Notes: generated from the letters alone by a model not told the origin. A stretch of 64,000 nt of DNA from Clostridia bacterium (GCA_029060025.1 JAIDUV010000027.1:36085-100084); one strand, 5' to 3'; numbered from the stretch's first letter, positions 34,367 to 43,435 are shown. Numbers and translations: made by a program.

Positions 34367-35241
34367 CAATTTTTTGCGGCAAGTTGATAGCCTACGCCCC
34401 TTATTGAATTGATTGTAAAGGCAGCGTTGACGTAATTGAGTTTCTTCCGCAAGAAAGATATAAATACCTCAAGCGAGTTGGATTCAAAGTCGTTGTCAAA
34501 TCCCCAAACTTTGTTGATAAGGGGCTCTTTTTCGGCAACGTGACGAGGTCTTTCAAAAAAATATCTCATTATATCAAACTCTTTTTGAGAGAGTTTGACG
34601 CTCTTATTTTCGTTTTTGTTTATAAGTTGAAGCGTAGATAGGCTCAAAGATATAAATACCTCAAGCGAGTTGGATTCAAAGTCGTTGTCAAATCCCCAAA
34701 CTTTGTTGATAAGGGGCTCTTTTTCGGCAACGTGACGAGGTCTTTCAAAAAAATATCTCATTATATCAAACTCTTTTTGAGAGAGTTTGACGCTCTTATT
34801 TTCGTTTTTGTTTATAAGTTGAAGCGTAGATAGGCTCAAAGACACGTTTTCATAGGTAATGAGGTTGTCGGGCGTAGCGTCAGTCTTTCTTCTCAAAAGC
34901 GCTCTAATACGCGCCAACAGTTCTGCAGTGGAGAAGGGCTTTGGCAAATAGTCGTCGGCGCCTAGGTCGAGACCTTTGACTTTGTTGTATTCTTGCGAGA
35001 GCGCCGTCAGCATAATTACAGGCGTGGTAATTCTTTTTTCGCGTACTTGACTCAACACTTCAAAGCCGCTCTTCTTGGGCATCATCACGTCAAGTATTAT
35101 CAAATCAAAAATATTCGACAGCGCGAGTTGAAGTCCCGCTTCGCCGTCGTTTGCCACTTGCACCTCATATTTTTCCTTTTGCAAAACAGTACTCAATGCT
35201 TCGCAAAGGCTCATTGAATCTTCTACCAACAATATTCGCAT
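34366..35241 (-). CDS. OmpR-family response regulator with an internal tandem duplication
   Basis: A 291-residue regulator, 64 residues longer than the usual 225-230. The receiver is intact: acidic pair Glu7/Asp8, phosphoacceptor Asp51, TALSQ and the KPF lysine. The winged-helix output domain has been partly duplicated: residues about 134-197 and 198-261 are identical, each running from SLSLSTLQLINKN to SNSLEVFIS. Only the second copy continues into a complete recognition helix (SLEVFISFLRKKL) and the wing. The duplication is in frame, so a full-length protein is made if the assembly is right. Effects on DNA binding are uncertain. GGAGG precedes the ATG. Confidence 0.9.
   Translation of the reverse strand: MRILLVEDSMSLCEALSTVLQKEKYEVQVANDGEAGLQLALSNIFDLIILDVMMPKKSGFEVLSQVREKRITTPVIMLTALSQEYNKVKGLDLGADDYLPKPFSTAELLARIRALLRRKTDATPDNLITYENVSLSLSTLQLINKNENKSVKLSQKEFDIMRYFFERPRHVAEKEPLINKVWGFDNDFESNSLEVFISLSLSTLQLINKNENKSVKLSQKEFDIMRYFFERPRHVAEKEPLINKVWGFDNDFESNSLEVFISFLRKKLNYVNAAFTINSIRGVGYQLAAKN
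34454..34842. repeat. Exact 192-bp tandem duplication
   Basis: Two copies, 34459-34650 and 34651-34842, appear identical base for base. The 5-base AAAGA is present at both borders and at the junction, the microhomology expected of replication slippage or unequal recombination. Confidence 0.93.
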
Positions 35242-35283
35242 AATTTCCTCCTATCCTATACAACCCAAAAACCGAGTATCTTT

Positions 35284-35312
35284 ATTATATAATATTATAT
35301 TAAGATTTTCAA
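35284..35312 (-). promoter_or_regulatory. Promoter of the two-component system
   Basis: On the minus strand: TTGAAA (35312-35307), 17-bp spacer, TATAAT (35289-35284). Confidence 0.75.
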
Positions 35313-35333
35313 TACTTTTAATGAAAACTATAC

Positions 35334-35366
35334 AAAAAAACGGAAGTTGTTGACACTTCCGTTTTA
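35334..35366 (-). terminator. Terminator of the mutase-ectodomain gene
   Basis: AACGGAAGT and ACTTCCGTT form a 9-bp stem, followed on the minus strand by seven T. Confidence 0.88.
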
Positions 35367-35386
35367 AATATATTTTTAGTTGACGC

Positions 35387-38300
35387 TTAAGCGGCATTTT
35401 GCATTGAAGCAGAACCAATGCCTGACGTAAAACCGCTGTTGTTGACGTTGCCGCTGTTGATAGTGCCGTCATTTCCCAAGTCTGACGGAGATTTTGTCAG
35501 AGTGGCTTGACATTGCGAAGAGTCGGAATCTTTGTAATAGCCGTGTCCGATTGCTGTAATTATAATACGGTATCCGCCATTTTCTGCGATGCTGCTGTCA
35601 TACTCAATGCCATAGAGTTCCTTCAAGTCGTCAAAGTTGATGCTGTATCCTACGCTTCCTTCCGTCAGAATAGACGTTCTGCCTATTTCGATGATCTTGC
35701 TGTCGTTGATTTGAAGTTCTACAAGATATTCGTATCCATTTTGCACGCCTTGCCAACTTGCGTGAATTGCCGCTGATTTAGTCTCTTCGTTGCCGTCGTC
35801 TTCGCTTATCGTTGCGGTAATAGTATCTTCTTCGACAGCCGTGAGTTTTTGGGTCGTGGAGTGCGCAATCATTGAGATAGGCGAGTCTTTTATATTTGGA
35901 TTTTCAGTATTGATTGCCTTTACTCTCACAGAGTGATCGCCCACTTTGTTGACGTATTGCGTAATGTCCGCGTTGAACTTGTTGCCGTCTTCATTAAGAG
36001 TGAGATTGGTAATCTCTTTGTTGTCAATGAATATCTTGTATGCGTTTGCGTTCGGTACTTTGGTAAACTCAAAGAAAGTCTTGGTAGTCTCGTCTTCGGT
36101 CTTTGTATATACGCGAAGTCCGGTAGGCATATTAAGCGTGATTATATAGTCGTATTTTACTGATATAGAATCGCCGTTGACATACATTGTCGTAGATCCG
36201 ATTTCCTCAAAGTTCAAATCGTCGGAGTAGTTGCCTTCAGGAGTAACAGTGATTGTATAACTCTTGCCCGGTGTCGAAACGTATTGCGTTATATCAAATT
36301 CCGGATCGTCAGAGGTGTTCTTTTCCCAGCGCAGAACTACGTCGTTTTCAGCCACGCCGTCGCTTATCAAGAATTGGTACGACTTTGCATACTTCACTTT
36401 AGCGGCTTTGCAATATATTCTGTTTTCTCTCTCTTCGATAATTATATCTATTGGTTGAGCCAACTTTTCAACGTAGATTACGTTTTCGCAACCTGTCATA
36501 TTATGGGTAGCGTTGAGGTCTCTGAAGATTATCAAATTCTTGACGTTTTGATACGTCGGGCAGGTGTGACCTTCTTGCATTATGACTTGCTTACCGCCTA
36601 TGACGGTATTTGAGATATTGCCTGCGACAGTGGCGGTAGAGTCGCTGTCAAGTTGCAAAGTAGCAACGGTGCTATCGCTCTTAACCGTCAAGTTGCTGCC
36701 AATCAAAGAAATAGTATTTGAAATTTTTACTCCGCTTTCTACGATAGTATTGGGGCAGTTCAAGACGTTGATTTGGCTTGTAGACTTAGCGTCTATTATA
36801 TTGCCTGCAAATACTACTTTACTTGCGCTTATCTCTGCGTCGATTATGTTGGTTTCGCCGCCTTCAAAGTTGTAGATCGTAAATGATTTTGCCGTTACTC
36901 TCAAGGTTTCGCAAGATACGTTTGCCAAAAGTACGATGTCCAAGTTGGGAGCGTTTATTTCAATCGCGCCTGCTTTGAGGTTGGACTTTTTATGAGTGAC
37001 AAATTCTTTACCTTTTCTAGTACCAATATACAGCGTGCCTGATTTTTCTGACGTGATAGTAAGAGTTCCGGATACGCCCAACGTGTGTTTGTTGAGGTCA
37101 ATGCTATATATATTGTTGTCGTCAAAAGTCAAGTTGTCGCAAGAGATGTTGTTGTCAAGCACGTAGAAATATTTGTCAAGACCGCCTTGTTTGCTTGCGA
37201 CGAAATCGTCTGCGTTCTTGACGAAAATTCTCGGAGCGTGGAAGAATACTATAGGCAGTATTATTGCCAAGAGCACTCCCACGAGGCATACGCTTGCAAC
37301 TATGGCAATTATGCCTTTTTTGCCCAACTTTTTCTTTTGTCCGACAGGTTGGTCTTTCTTTTCTTTTTTATCGGATTTATCTTTTTTCTTTTTATCTTTG
37401 CTATCTTCGCTGTCTTCTTTTTTGTCGGAAGAACCGTCTTGAGTTACTTCTTCTGCTTTGTCTGCTTGGTCAGCGTCACTTGATTGCAAAATAATCTCTC
37501 CGTGCAAAAACTCTTCCATAAGTTCTTCACCTGTGGAGAAGAAGAGTCCTGCTTCTTTTGCGTTTTCTTCGCTATATGGCGCGCCTACTGCGGGGCTTTG
37601 CTCTTCGCCTGCTTTGCGAGCGTAGATTACAAACGGCACAGGATCGCTTGTGTGAGTCTTAAGCGAGAGCGGAGTAGGATGGTCTGGGGCAATGAGTATC
37701 TTGTAGTCCTCATTCATAAGGTCAAGTTGTTCTTTTACGTACTTGACTACTATGCTGTCTATAAGTTCAATAGATTTGACCTTGTTGTCAGCGTCTCCTT
37801 GGTGTCCGCACTCGTCGGGAGCCTCCATATGGATATATACGTAGTCGTATCCCTCTTTAAGAGCCTCTATGGCAGCCTCGGCTTTTCCCTTGAAGTTGGT
37901 CTTGTACGTACCGGTTGCGCCGTCTACGTTGATGACTTTCATTTGCGCGCCTGTTCCGATACCCTTTATCAAGTCTACTGCAGATATGACTGCGCCCTTG
38001 ATGCCGTACTTTTCTTCAAATGGAGTGAGTTGAGGGCGTGTGCCTTCGCCCCAAAGCCAAATGCTATTGGCAGGCTTTAGACCTTGAGCAATACGCTTTT
38101 GGTTTACAGGATGATCTTTTAGCAAATTGTAAGAATCCGTCATTATATCCAAAAAGATATCACCGTACTCGCCCTTGGGAAGATACTGAGTGATTTTCTT
38201 GTCGGAAATATCGTGCGGAGGAGTGAAGTCTGTGCCAGTCTCGGCATTGTGCGCAACGAGACAGTGGCGGTAACTTACGCCAGTGTAGAAATCAATATAT

Positions 38301-38716
38301 TCGTCTCCGAGATTTTGTTGGAGATATTCTATGAGTTGTCTTGCTTCCTCGGTAGAAATTTCGCCTGCGGAATAATCAACCATAGTCTTGTCGGCGTAGT
38401 TCTCTTCGTCGGATAGCGTGACGAGATTGCATCTAATAGCCACGTCGGTGTCCTTGAGGTCAATGCCGATCGAGAGCGCTTCGAGTGGGGAGCGCCCCGT
38501 ATAGTACTTGTCGGGAGCGTAACCCATCATAGAGAGGTTTGCCACGTCGCTACCCGGCTTCATACCGTCGGGTACTGTCTTGACAAGACCCAATTTGCCT
38601 CTTTTACACAAGTCGTCTATATTTGGCTTGTCTGCTACTTCAAGAGGTGTGCGACCTCCGAGAGCGTTTGAAGGGTAATCGGCCCAGCCGTCGCCCAAAA
38701 TTACCACATACTTCAT
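35387..38716 (-). CDS. Phosphoglycerate mutase-family enzyme fused to a membrane anchor and large ectodomain
   Basis: A 1109-residue chain in three parts. Residues 1-405 match cofactor-independent phosphoglycerate mutases of the archaeal ApgM type, a group also proposed to include homoserine kinases. Metal and active-site motifs are intact: GDGWAD (Asp9), GSDVANLSMMGY (Ser56), EAPDECGHQGD and APDHPTP. Residues 430-467 are a charged Lys/Asp linker, then one transmembrane helix at about 468-492. The remaining 615 residues should lie outside: first a beta-helix-like region rich in short strands, then fibronectin-like modules ending near the C-terminus. The start at 38716 follows AGGTGAAAAT. The enzyme part normally ends near residue 400; I know of no standard family with this architecture. 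Confidence 0.85.
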   Translation of the reverse strand: MKYVVILGDGWADYPSNALGGRTPLEVADKPNIDDLCKRGKLGLVKTVPDGMKPGSDVANLSMMGYAPDKYYTGRSPLEALSIGIDLKDTDVAIRCNLVTLSDEENYADKTMVDYSAGEISTEEARQLIEYLQQNLGDEYIDFYTGVSYRHCLVAHNAETGTDFTPPHDISDKKITQYLPKGEYGDIFLDIMTDSYNLLKDHPVNQKRIAQGLKPANSIWLWGEGTRPQLTPFEEKYGIKGAVISAVDLIKGIGTGAQMKVINVDGATGTYKTNFKGKAEAAIEALKEGYDYVYIHMEAPDECGHQGDADNKVKSIELIDSIVVKYVKEQLDLMNEDYKILIAPDHPTPLSLKTHTSDPVPFVIYARKAGEEQSPAVGAPYSEENAKEAGLFFSTGEELMEEFLHGEIILQSSDADQADKAEEVTQDGSSDKKEDSEDSKDKKKKDKSDKKEKKDQPVGQKKKLGKKGIIAIVASVCLVGVLLAIILPIVFFHAPRIFVKNADDFVASKQGGLDKYFYVLDNNISCDNLTFDDNNIYSIDLNKHTLGVSGTLTITSEKSGTLYIGTRKGKEFVTHKKSNLKAGAIEINAPNLDIVLLANVSCETLRVTAKSFTIYNFEGGETNIIDAEISASKVVFAGNIIDAKSTSQINVLNCPNTIVESGVKISNTISLIGSNLTVKSDSTVATLQLDSDSTATVAGNISNTVIGGKQVIMQEGHTCPTYQNVKNLIIFRDLNATHNMTGCENVIYVEKLAQPIDIIIEERENRIYCKAAKVKYAKSYQFLISDGVAENDVVLRWEKNTSDDPEFDITQYVSTPGKSYTITVTPEGNYSDDLNFEEIGSTTMYVNGDSISVKYDYIITLNMPTGLRVYTKTEDETTKTFFEFTKVPNANAYKIFIDNKEITNLTLNEDGNKFNADITQYVNKVGDHSVRVKAINTENPNIKDSPISMIAHSTTQKLTAVEEDTITATISEDDGNEETKSAAIHASWQGVQNGYEYLVELQINDSKIIEIGRTSILTEGSVGYSINFDDLKELYGIEYDSSIAENGGYRIIITAIGHGYYKDSDSSQCQATLTKSPSDLGNDGTINSGNVNNSGFTSGIGSASMQNAA

Positions 38717-38734
38717 ATTTTCACCTATATAAGA

Positions 38735-38752
38735 ATGCGTAACGCTACGCAT
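38735..38752. promoter_or_regulatory. Inverted repeat in the leader of the mutase-ectodomain gene
   Basis: ATGCGTA-ACGC-TACGCAT, a perfect 7-bp inverted repeat between the promoter and the ribosome site; candidate operator or leader hairpin. Confidence 0.4.
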
Positions 38753-38768
38753 AATTTATTCACAGTTT

Positions 38769-38797
38769 ATTATATTATATATAATATCCAATGTCAA
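38769..38797 (-). promoter_or_regulatory. Promoter of the mutase-ectodomain gene
   Basis: On the minus strand: TTGACA (38797-38792), 17-bp spacer, TATAAT (38774-38769), a perfect consensus. Confidence 0.85.
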
Positions 38798-38846
38798 TTG
38801 TTTTATGACTAAGATTATTTAAAGTAACGGGGCGCGCTTTTTATAA

Positions 38847-38880
38847 AGATTAGACCTCTCGACTGCGCTCGAGGTGTGAT
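38847..38880. repeat. Copy of the dispersed intergenic repeat
   Basis: Core CTCGACTGCGCTCGAGGTGTGA, related to the copies at 3026, 43070, 46345 and 59902. CCTCTCGA..TCGAGG also makes a small hairpin. Confidence 0.5.
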
Positions 38881-38981
38881 TGAAATTTATCACTTGATGT
38901 GACTTTTATATATTCATAATTAGTGTTACGTTTAAAATCTGTTTCACTTCCTAGTAATAAATTTGACGCAAAATAAAATTA

Positions 38982-39007
38982 AAGACGGCTCATTTAAGAG
39001 CCGTCTT
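38982..39007 (-). terminator. Terminator of purF
   Basis: AAGACGGCTC and GAGCCGTCTT form a perfect 10-bp stem, followed on the minus strand by TAATTTTATTTT. Confidence 0.8.
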
Positions 39008-39013
39008 AGTATA

Positions 39014-40420
39014 TTATCCAAGGATGTTTTTGTCGTCTTTTTCACAAGGCACTTTGCAAGGATATTTGCCGGTAAAGCAACCTTTGCAGAATGTGACTTT
39101 TGAATCGGGAGCAATCTTGTCGACAGTCTTTACGTCGAGGAATGCAAGCGAGTCTGCGCCAATCTTTTGTCTCAACTCTTCCATAGTATAGTTGTTGCAA
39201 GCAAGATCCTTTCTCGACGGAATATCAGTACCGAAGAAGCAGGGGTAAATAAATGGTGGAGAAGATATTCTTACGTGCACTTCTTTCGCGCCCGACCTCT
39301 TGAGAAGTTTGATAATATTTGCCAAAGTAGTGCCTCTGACGATGGAGTCGTCGACCATAACAAGTCTTTTGCCTTCGACGTTGCTCTTCAAAGTATTGAG
39401 TTTGAGCGCAACGCTGCGTTCTCTCATTGCTTGCGTAGGTTGAATAAAAGTTCTGCCTATATATCTGTTTTTGATAAGACCCACGCCGTAAGGAATACCG
39501 CTTTCGTGCGAATAGCCTATTGCTGCAGGAAGACCGCTGTCGGGTACGCCTATTACGAGATCTGCGTCGGCAGGAGCGATTTTTGCAAGCATTTTGCCAG
39601 CGTTCATTCTTGCTTCGTTGACGCCTTGACCGTCGATTACGCTGTCGGGTCTGGCGGTGTAGATATGCTCAAATATGCAAAGTCCGCCGCTGTGACCGCA
39701 ATATTTCTCATTGGACTCTATGCCGTCTTCGGTGACGATTACTATTTCGCCCGGACGAACGTCTCTTTCAAAGGTTGCGCCTATCGTCTCAAACGCGCAA
39801 CTTTCGCTTGCGAATATTACGTTGTCCTGCAGTTTTCCCATACACAGAGGACGTATTCCGTATTTATCTCTTACGGCAATGAGTTTTCTTGGGCTCATTA
39901 TGAGAAGAGAGAATGCTCCTTGCAGCATAGGGAATACCTTTTCCACAGCCTCTTCGATGCTCTTTGATTTGAGTCTTTGAATGGCAATCAAATAGGATAT
40001 AACTTCGCTATCGCTCGTAGTGTGGAAGATTGCGCCTTTAGCCTCAAGTTTGTCTCTCAATTCTTTTGCGTTGGTTATATTTCCGTTATGCGAAACGGTG
40101 AGGTTGCCTTTTGCGTACTTTACGCTTATAGGTTGAGCGTTTTCCGGAGTATTGTTGCCCGTAGTTGAGTATCTCACGTGTCCTATAGCAATTTCGCCTT
40201 GCAATTTTGCAAGAATAGAATCGTTGAAAACTTCGCTTACGAGACCCATATTTTTGACAAGGGTGATTTCTCTGTCGTTATTGACGGCAATACCTGCCGC
40301 CTCTTGACCTCTGTGTTGCAGCGCGAACAGTCCAAAGTAGACTTGTTGCGCAATGTTGCCAAGACGAGATTTATCGTATATACCGAATACGCCGCACTCA
40401 TCCTTGATATTTTCTGACAT
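39014..40420 (-). CDS. purF: Amidophosphoribosyltransferase (PurF)
   Basis: A 468-residue enzyme for the first committed step of purine synthesis: PRPP plus glutamine gives phosphoribosylamine. The N-terminal class II amidotransferase starts after an 8-residue propeptide (catalytic Cys9 in DECGVFGIYD). The phosphoribosyltransferase half has the PRPP loop VMVDDSIVRGTT. Four cysteines for a 4Fe-4S cluster are present (CIFEHIY, YPCFFGTD, FCKGCFTGKYP), as in the oxygen-labile Bacillus-type enzyme. AGGTAGG precedes the ATG. Other purine genes are not adjacent; it stands in the glutamine-metabolism block. Confidence 0.96.
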   Translation of the reverse strand: MSENIKDECGVFGIYDKSRLGNIAQQVYFGLFALQHRGQEAAGIAVNNDREITLVKNMGLVSEVFNDSILAKLQGEIAIGHVRYSTTGNNTPENAQPISVKYAKGNLTVSHNGNITNAKELRDKLEAKGAIFHTTSDSEVISYLIAIQRLKSKSIEEAVEKVFPMLQGAFSLLIMSPRKLIAVRDKYGIRPLCMGKLQDNVIFASESCAFETIGATFERDVRPGEIVIVTEDGIESNEKYCGHSGGLCIFEHIYTARPDSVIDGQGVNEARMNAGKMLAKIAPADADLVIGVPDSGLPAAIGYSHESGIPYGVGLIKNRYIGRTFIQPTQAMRERSVALKLNTLKSNVEGKRLVMVDDSIVRGTTLANIIKLLKRSGAKEVHVRISSPPFIYPCFFGTDIPSRKDLACNNYTMEELRQKIGADSLAFLDVKTVDKIAPDSKVTFCKGCFTGKYPCKVPCEKDDKNILG

Positions 40421-40460
40421 ATTGTACCTACCTTTTTTGATTTATTTCAAAATCAATTTT

Positions 40461-40489
40461 ATTATAGCAAATTTCGCTTGCATAATCAA
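40461..40489 (-). promoter_or_regulatory. Promoter of purF
   Basis: On the minus strand: TTGATT (40489-40484), 17-bp spacer, TATAAT (40466-40461). Confidence 0.78.
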
Positions 40490-40532
40490 ATACTTGATAT
40501 AAAAAATTCTTGATTTTTTCAACAAATTTTGG

Positions 40533-40568
40533 GAATATTTTCGCGCGCACGCGTATACGCGAAAATAT
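40533..40568. repeat. Perfect 12-bp inverted repeat upstream of purF
   Basis: AATATTTTCGCG and CGCGAAAATATT flank a 12-bp spacer (CGCACGCGTATA) that is itself CG-rich. It stands about 45 bp upstream of the purF -35 box and lacks a T-run, so it is not an ordinary terminator. The 310-bp gap 40421-40730 also holds the purF promoter and the glnN terminator. Confidence 0.6.
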
Positions 40569-40672
40569 TATAGATATTTATTATCAATATTCTTATCTTT
40601 GAGAGTGGAGAGGTTGCGGCGCTGTAAAAGACGCGTGTCTATTGCGCTTTTACGTGTTTGATTATGCAACAA

Positions 40673-40697
40673 GGACGAAGCCTTGCGGTCTTCGTCC
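40673..40697 (-). terminator. Possible terminator of glnN
   Basis: GGACGAAG and CTTCGTCC form a perfect 8-bp stem; on the minus strand only TTGTT follows, so termination may be weak. Confidence 0.5.
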
Positions 40698-40730
40698 CTG
40701 TTCTAATGTACAACCTTTATATCGTATTTA

Positions 40731-42815
40731 TCAGTCCTTGACTGAGAAGAGAATTGCTCCGTAAGTTGGGAACGGCCAATACTTGTCGGCGGTATTGACT
40801 TCCATCTCGTCTGCCGCGGCGCGCAACTTGTCCATTGCTGTAATTACGTCCGTGCGGTAGAACATTGCCTTTTTTTCGATGTCTGCGATAGCCTCCGCCT
40901 TGTGAACTTTTGTTGACAGTTCTTCGAGATACTTATACGCGTCTGCCGAGAGTTTTGTCAACTTCTTTGCGGTAGCCGTCTGCGCAGTTGCTTCAAATCC
41001 CAATTCTTTTGTTGCTAAGGCGGTCTTTGCAAGTTCTTTTATGTATGTAGTTACAGCGGGCAAAATCTGCTTGTTTGCCATATCTATCATTGTCAAAGCC
41101 TCGATGTTGACGACTTTTGCATAGTTCTCAAGCAAGATGTCCGTTCTGGATTCTACTTCCAAAGCAGAGAATATGCCGTGCTTTTCAAAGAGGGCTATAT
41201 TCTTTGCGCTCTTGAAGTAGGGGATTGCTTCCGGCGTAGATTGCAAGTTGAGAAGTCCTCTCTTTTTTGCCTCTACCACCCATTCGTCGGAATAGCCGTT
41301 GCCATTGAATATTATTTTCTTGTGAGCAATGAAAGTCTTCTTGACAAGGTCTTTGACTGCCGCCATAAAGTCGCTTGCGCCTTCAAGTTCGTCAGCGAAT
41401 TGGTCGAGGGATTCTGCGACTATAGTATTGAGTATAATATTAGGTCCGGCAATAGAGAAGGTCGAGCCCAACATTCTGAATTCAAATTTGTTGCCTGTGA
41501 ACGCAAATGGGGAAGTACGGTTTCTGTCGGTGGTGTCCTTTGTGAACTTGGGCAGAGAACTTACGCCGATTTCGTATTCGCATTTTGCTCTTTTGCTGTA
41601 CGTTCTGTCTTCGGCAATTGCCGTGAGTATGCCGTCGAGTTCTTCGCCGAGGAACATTGATACTATAGCAGGAGGCGCTTCGTTGGCTCCAAGTCTGTGA
41701 TCGTTGCCTGCGCTTGCTACGCTTACTCTCAATAGGTCTTGATAATCGTCTACCGCCTTTATGACCGCAGCCAAGAAGAGTAAGAATTGCGCGTTGTCTT
41801 CCGGAGTGTCACCCGGCTCAAGCAGGTTTTCGCCCTTGTCCGTCGACATAGACCAGTTGTTGTGTTTGCCGCTTCCGTTGACGCCTTCAAAAGGCTTTTC
41901 GTGGAGCAGACATACCATTCCGTGACGGCTAGCAATCTTTTTCATCATCTCCATTGTCAACTGATTTGCGTCGGAAGACACGTTGGATTGCGAGAAGATA
42001 GGCGCAAGTTCGTGCTGAGCGGGCGCAACTTCGTTGTGCTTTGTCTTGGCTAGCACGCCGAGTTTCCAAAGTTCGGTGTCGAGGTCTGCCATATACTTGA
42101 CGACTCTTTGCTTGATAGTGCCGAAATAGTGGTCTTCAAGTTCTTGCCCCTTTGGAGCGGGTGCGCCGTAAAGCGTACGGCCGGTGTATATCAAGTCCTT
42201 TCTCTTTTCATATACGCTTTTGTCAATGAGGAAGTATTCTTGCTCTGGACCTACGGTCGTAATGACTCTGTTGACGTCTTTGCCGAAAAGTTTGAGTATT
42301 CTGCACGCCGTTTTGCTAAGCGCTTTCATTGACTTAAGAAGAGGAGTTTTTTTGTCGAGAACTTCTCCGGTATACGATACGAACGCCGTCGGTATGCAAA
42401 GCGTTCCGTCTTTGATAAACGCGTACGAAGTCGGGTCCCAAGCCGTATAGCCTCTTGCTTCAAAAGTGGCTCTGATACCGCCGTTGGGGAAAGAAGACGC
42501 GTCTGGCTCGCCCTTAATGAGTTCTTTTCCGCTGAATTCCATTATTACTTTGCCGTCGGCAGTGGGTTGAATAAAGGCGTCGTGCTTTTCCGCCGTGATA
42601 CCCGTCATCGGTTGAAACCAGTGGGTATAGTGTGTACAACCTTTTTCTATTGCCCAATCCTTCATTGCGTTGGCAATAACCGTCGCGCAAGTCAAAGAAA
42701 TAGGAGTGTCGTTTGCGATACAGGATTTGAGTTCCTTGTATGTGTACTTGGGAAGTCTTTCTTGCATTACCGTGTCGTTGAATACTAGACTGCCGAAGAG
42801 GTCTGACATTACCAT
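40731..42815 (-). CDS. glnN: Type III glutamine synthetase
   Basis: A 694-residue glutamine synthetase of the large type III (GlnN) class, which joins ammonia and glutamate using ATP. Diagnostic parts are [17 protein letters not shown] near the N-terminus, [38 protein letters not shown], and the block [18 protein letters not shown]. Length is typical of the class (about 690-730). It is common in gut anaerobes and distinct from the type I enzyme at 47808. The leader contains a terminator and a competing hairpin with an ANTAR-like loop, so expression is probably set by antitermination. AAGGAG lies 13 bp before the ATG, a rather long spacing. Confidence 0.96.
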   Translation of the reverse strand: MVMSDLFGSLVFNDTVMQERLPKYTYKELKSCIANDTPISLTCATVIANAMKDWAIEKGCTHYTHWFQPMTGITAEKHDAFIQPTADGKVIMEFSGKELIKGEPDASSFPNGGIRATFEARGYTAWDPTSYAFIKDGTLCIPTAFVSYTGEVLDKKTPLLKSMKALSKTACRILKLFGKDVNRVITTVGPEQEYFLIDKSVYEKRKDLIYTGRTLYGAPAPKGQELEDHYFGTIKQRVVKYMADLDTELWKLGVLAKTKHNEVAPAQHELAPIFSQSNVSSDANQLTMEMMKKIASRHGMVCLLHEKPFEGVNGSGKHNNWSMSTDKGENLLEPGDTPEDNAQFLLFLAAVIKAVDDYQDLLRVSVASAGNDHRLGANEAPPAIVSMFLGEELDGILTAIAEDRTYSKRAKCEYEIGVSSLPKFTKDTTDRNRTSPFAFTGNKFEFRMLGSTFSIAGPNIILNTIVAESLDQFADELEGASDFMAAVKDLVKKTFIAHKKIIFNGNGYSDEWVVEAKKRGLLNLQSTPEAIPYFKSAKNIALFEKHGIFSALEVESRTDILLENYAKVVNIEALTMIDMANKQILPAVTTYIKELAKTALATKELGFEATAQTATAKKLTKLSADAYKYLEELSTKVHKAEAIADIEKKAMFYRTDVITAMDKLRAAADEMEVNTADKYWPFPTYGAILFSVKD

Positions 42816-42850
42816 ATTTGTTATATCTCCTTAAAATTTGTTTCTGTTGT

Positions 42851-42893
42851 AAAAGAAAAAGCGCCAAACAGGGAATTCCTGATTAGCGCCTTT
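42851..42893 (-). terminator. Leader terminator (attenuator) of glnN
   Basis: On the minus strand AAAGGCGCTAATCAGG pairs with CCTGTTTGGCGCTTT across a 5-nt loop: 15 pairs with one T-T mismatch, followed by TTTTTCTTTT. It lies between promoter and ribosome site. Confidence 0.8.
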
Positions 42894-42900
42894 GCTACAG
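42879..42900 (-). promoter_or_regulatory. Competing antiterminator hairpin with an ANTAR-type hexaloop
   Basis: On the minus strand CTG-TAGC pairs with GCTA-(AT)-CAG around the loop AAAGGC. The loop has A at position 1 and G at position 4, the ANTAR-binding pattern. This hairpin uses the same bases as the 5' arm of the terminator, so the two exclude each other. Only one such hairpin is seen, whereas known ANTAR targets have two. Confidence 0.5.
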
Positions 42901-42904
42901 TGAC

Positions 42905-42933
42905 AGTATATATTTTCTGGAGAAAGATGTCAA
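42905..42933 (-). promoter_or_regulatory. Promoter of glnN
   Basis: On the minus strand: TTGACA (42933-42928), 17-bp spacer, TATACT (42910-42905). The transcript would start near 42899, at the foot of the antiterminator hairpin. Confidence 0.82.
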
Positions 42934-43069
42934 ACGATTTTAATAGTAATTTTTGGATTTTTTTGATTTTTTGTCAAAATGTTTTTGCAAGTCGTCGTAA
43001 TATCAAGGCGGTAGAGAGGGGGTAGTATACAGTAGAGAATTCTTTGCTTGGGGCGAAATGGCATCATAA

Positions 43070-43112
43070 AGATTGAGATTCTCCACTTCGCTTTGCTGCG
43101 CTCGAAATGACA
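43070..43112. repeat. Copy of the dispersed intergenic repeat
   Basis: Contains GATTCTCCACTTCGC and CTGCGCTCGAAATGACA, matching the two ends of the fullest copy at 59902-59969. Apart from this, the glnN leader and the promoter at 43406, the gap 42816-43487 is AT-rich with no feature I recognise. Confidence 0.55.
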
Positions 43113-43405
43113 TACTATATTATTGACATATTTTTGTCGTTAAGGTTGTCATTGTGTTATACGCAATGACTGAAAAGGGAAATCGTAGCAATATTTTGCG
43201 CGCGAAATAATATAAATATTTATATGGACAATATAGGAAAATATAATCAAAATCAGCGAGTCTTTTCAGTGTGGCAAAATTATCGTAATAATTGTCATAT
43301 AATGGATAAATGTCAATTAAATATGTAAATTTGAGCAATATAAATTCTTAAATTAGTCAGAATTTAGAAAATATAAAAGAAATCAAAAATATTTTTTTCA
43401 ATTTA

Positions 43406-43435
43406 TTGACAAGGACAATTTGGGAGTATTATAAT
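43406..43435 (+). promoter_or_regulatory. Promoter of the glutamate synthase cluster
   Basis: TTGACA at 43406-43411, 18-bp spacer, TATAAT at 43430-43435. The 45-nt leader can form AAAGGA..TCCTTT, and CCTTT-A-AAAGG would cover the ribosome site. Confidence 0.75.

Noticed and set aside
34366-35241. The response regulator as a frameshifted pseudogene
   Set aside because: The duplication is exactly 64 codons and keeps the frame through the recognition helix and wing, so a full product is possible.
39167-39967. A 266-codon plus-strand frame opposite purF
   Set aside because: No plausible domain, shadow composition, and purF is certain on the other strand.
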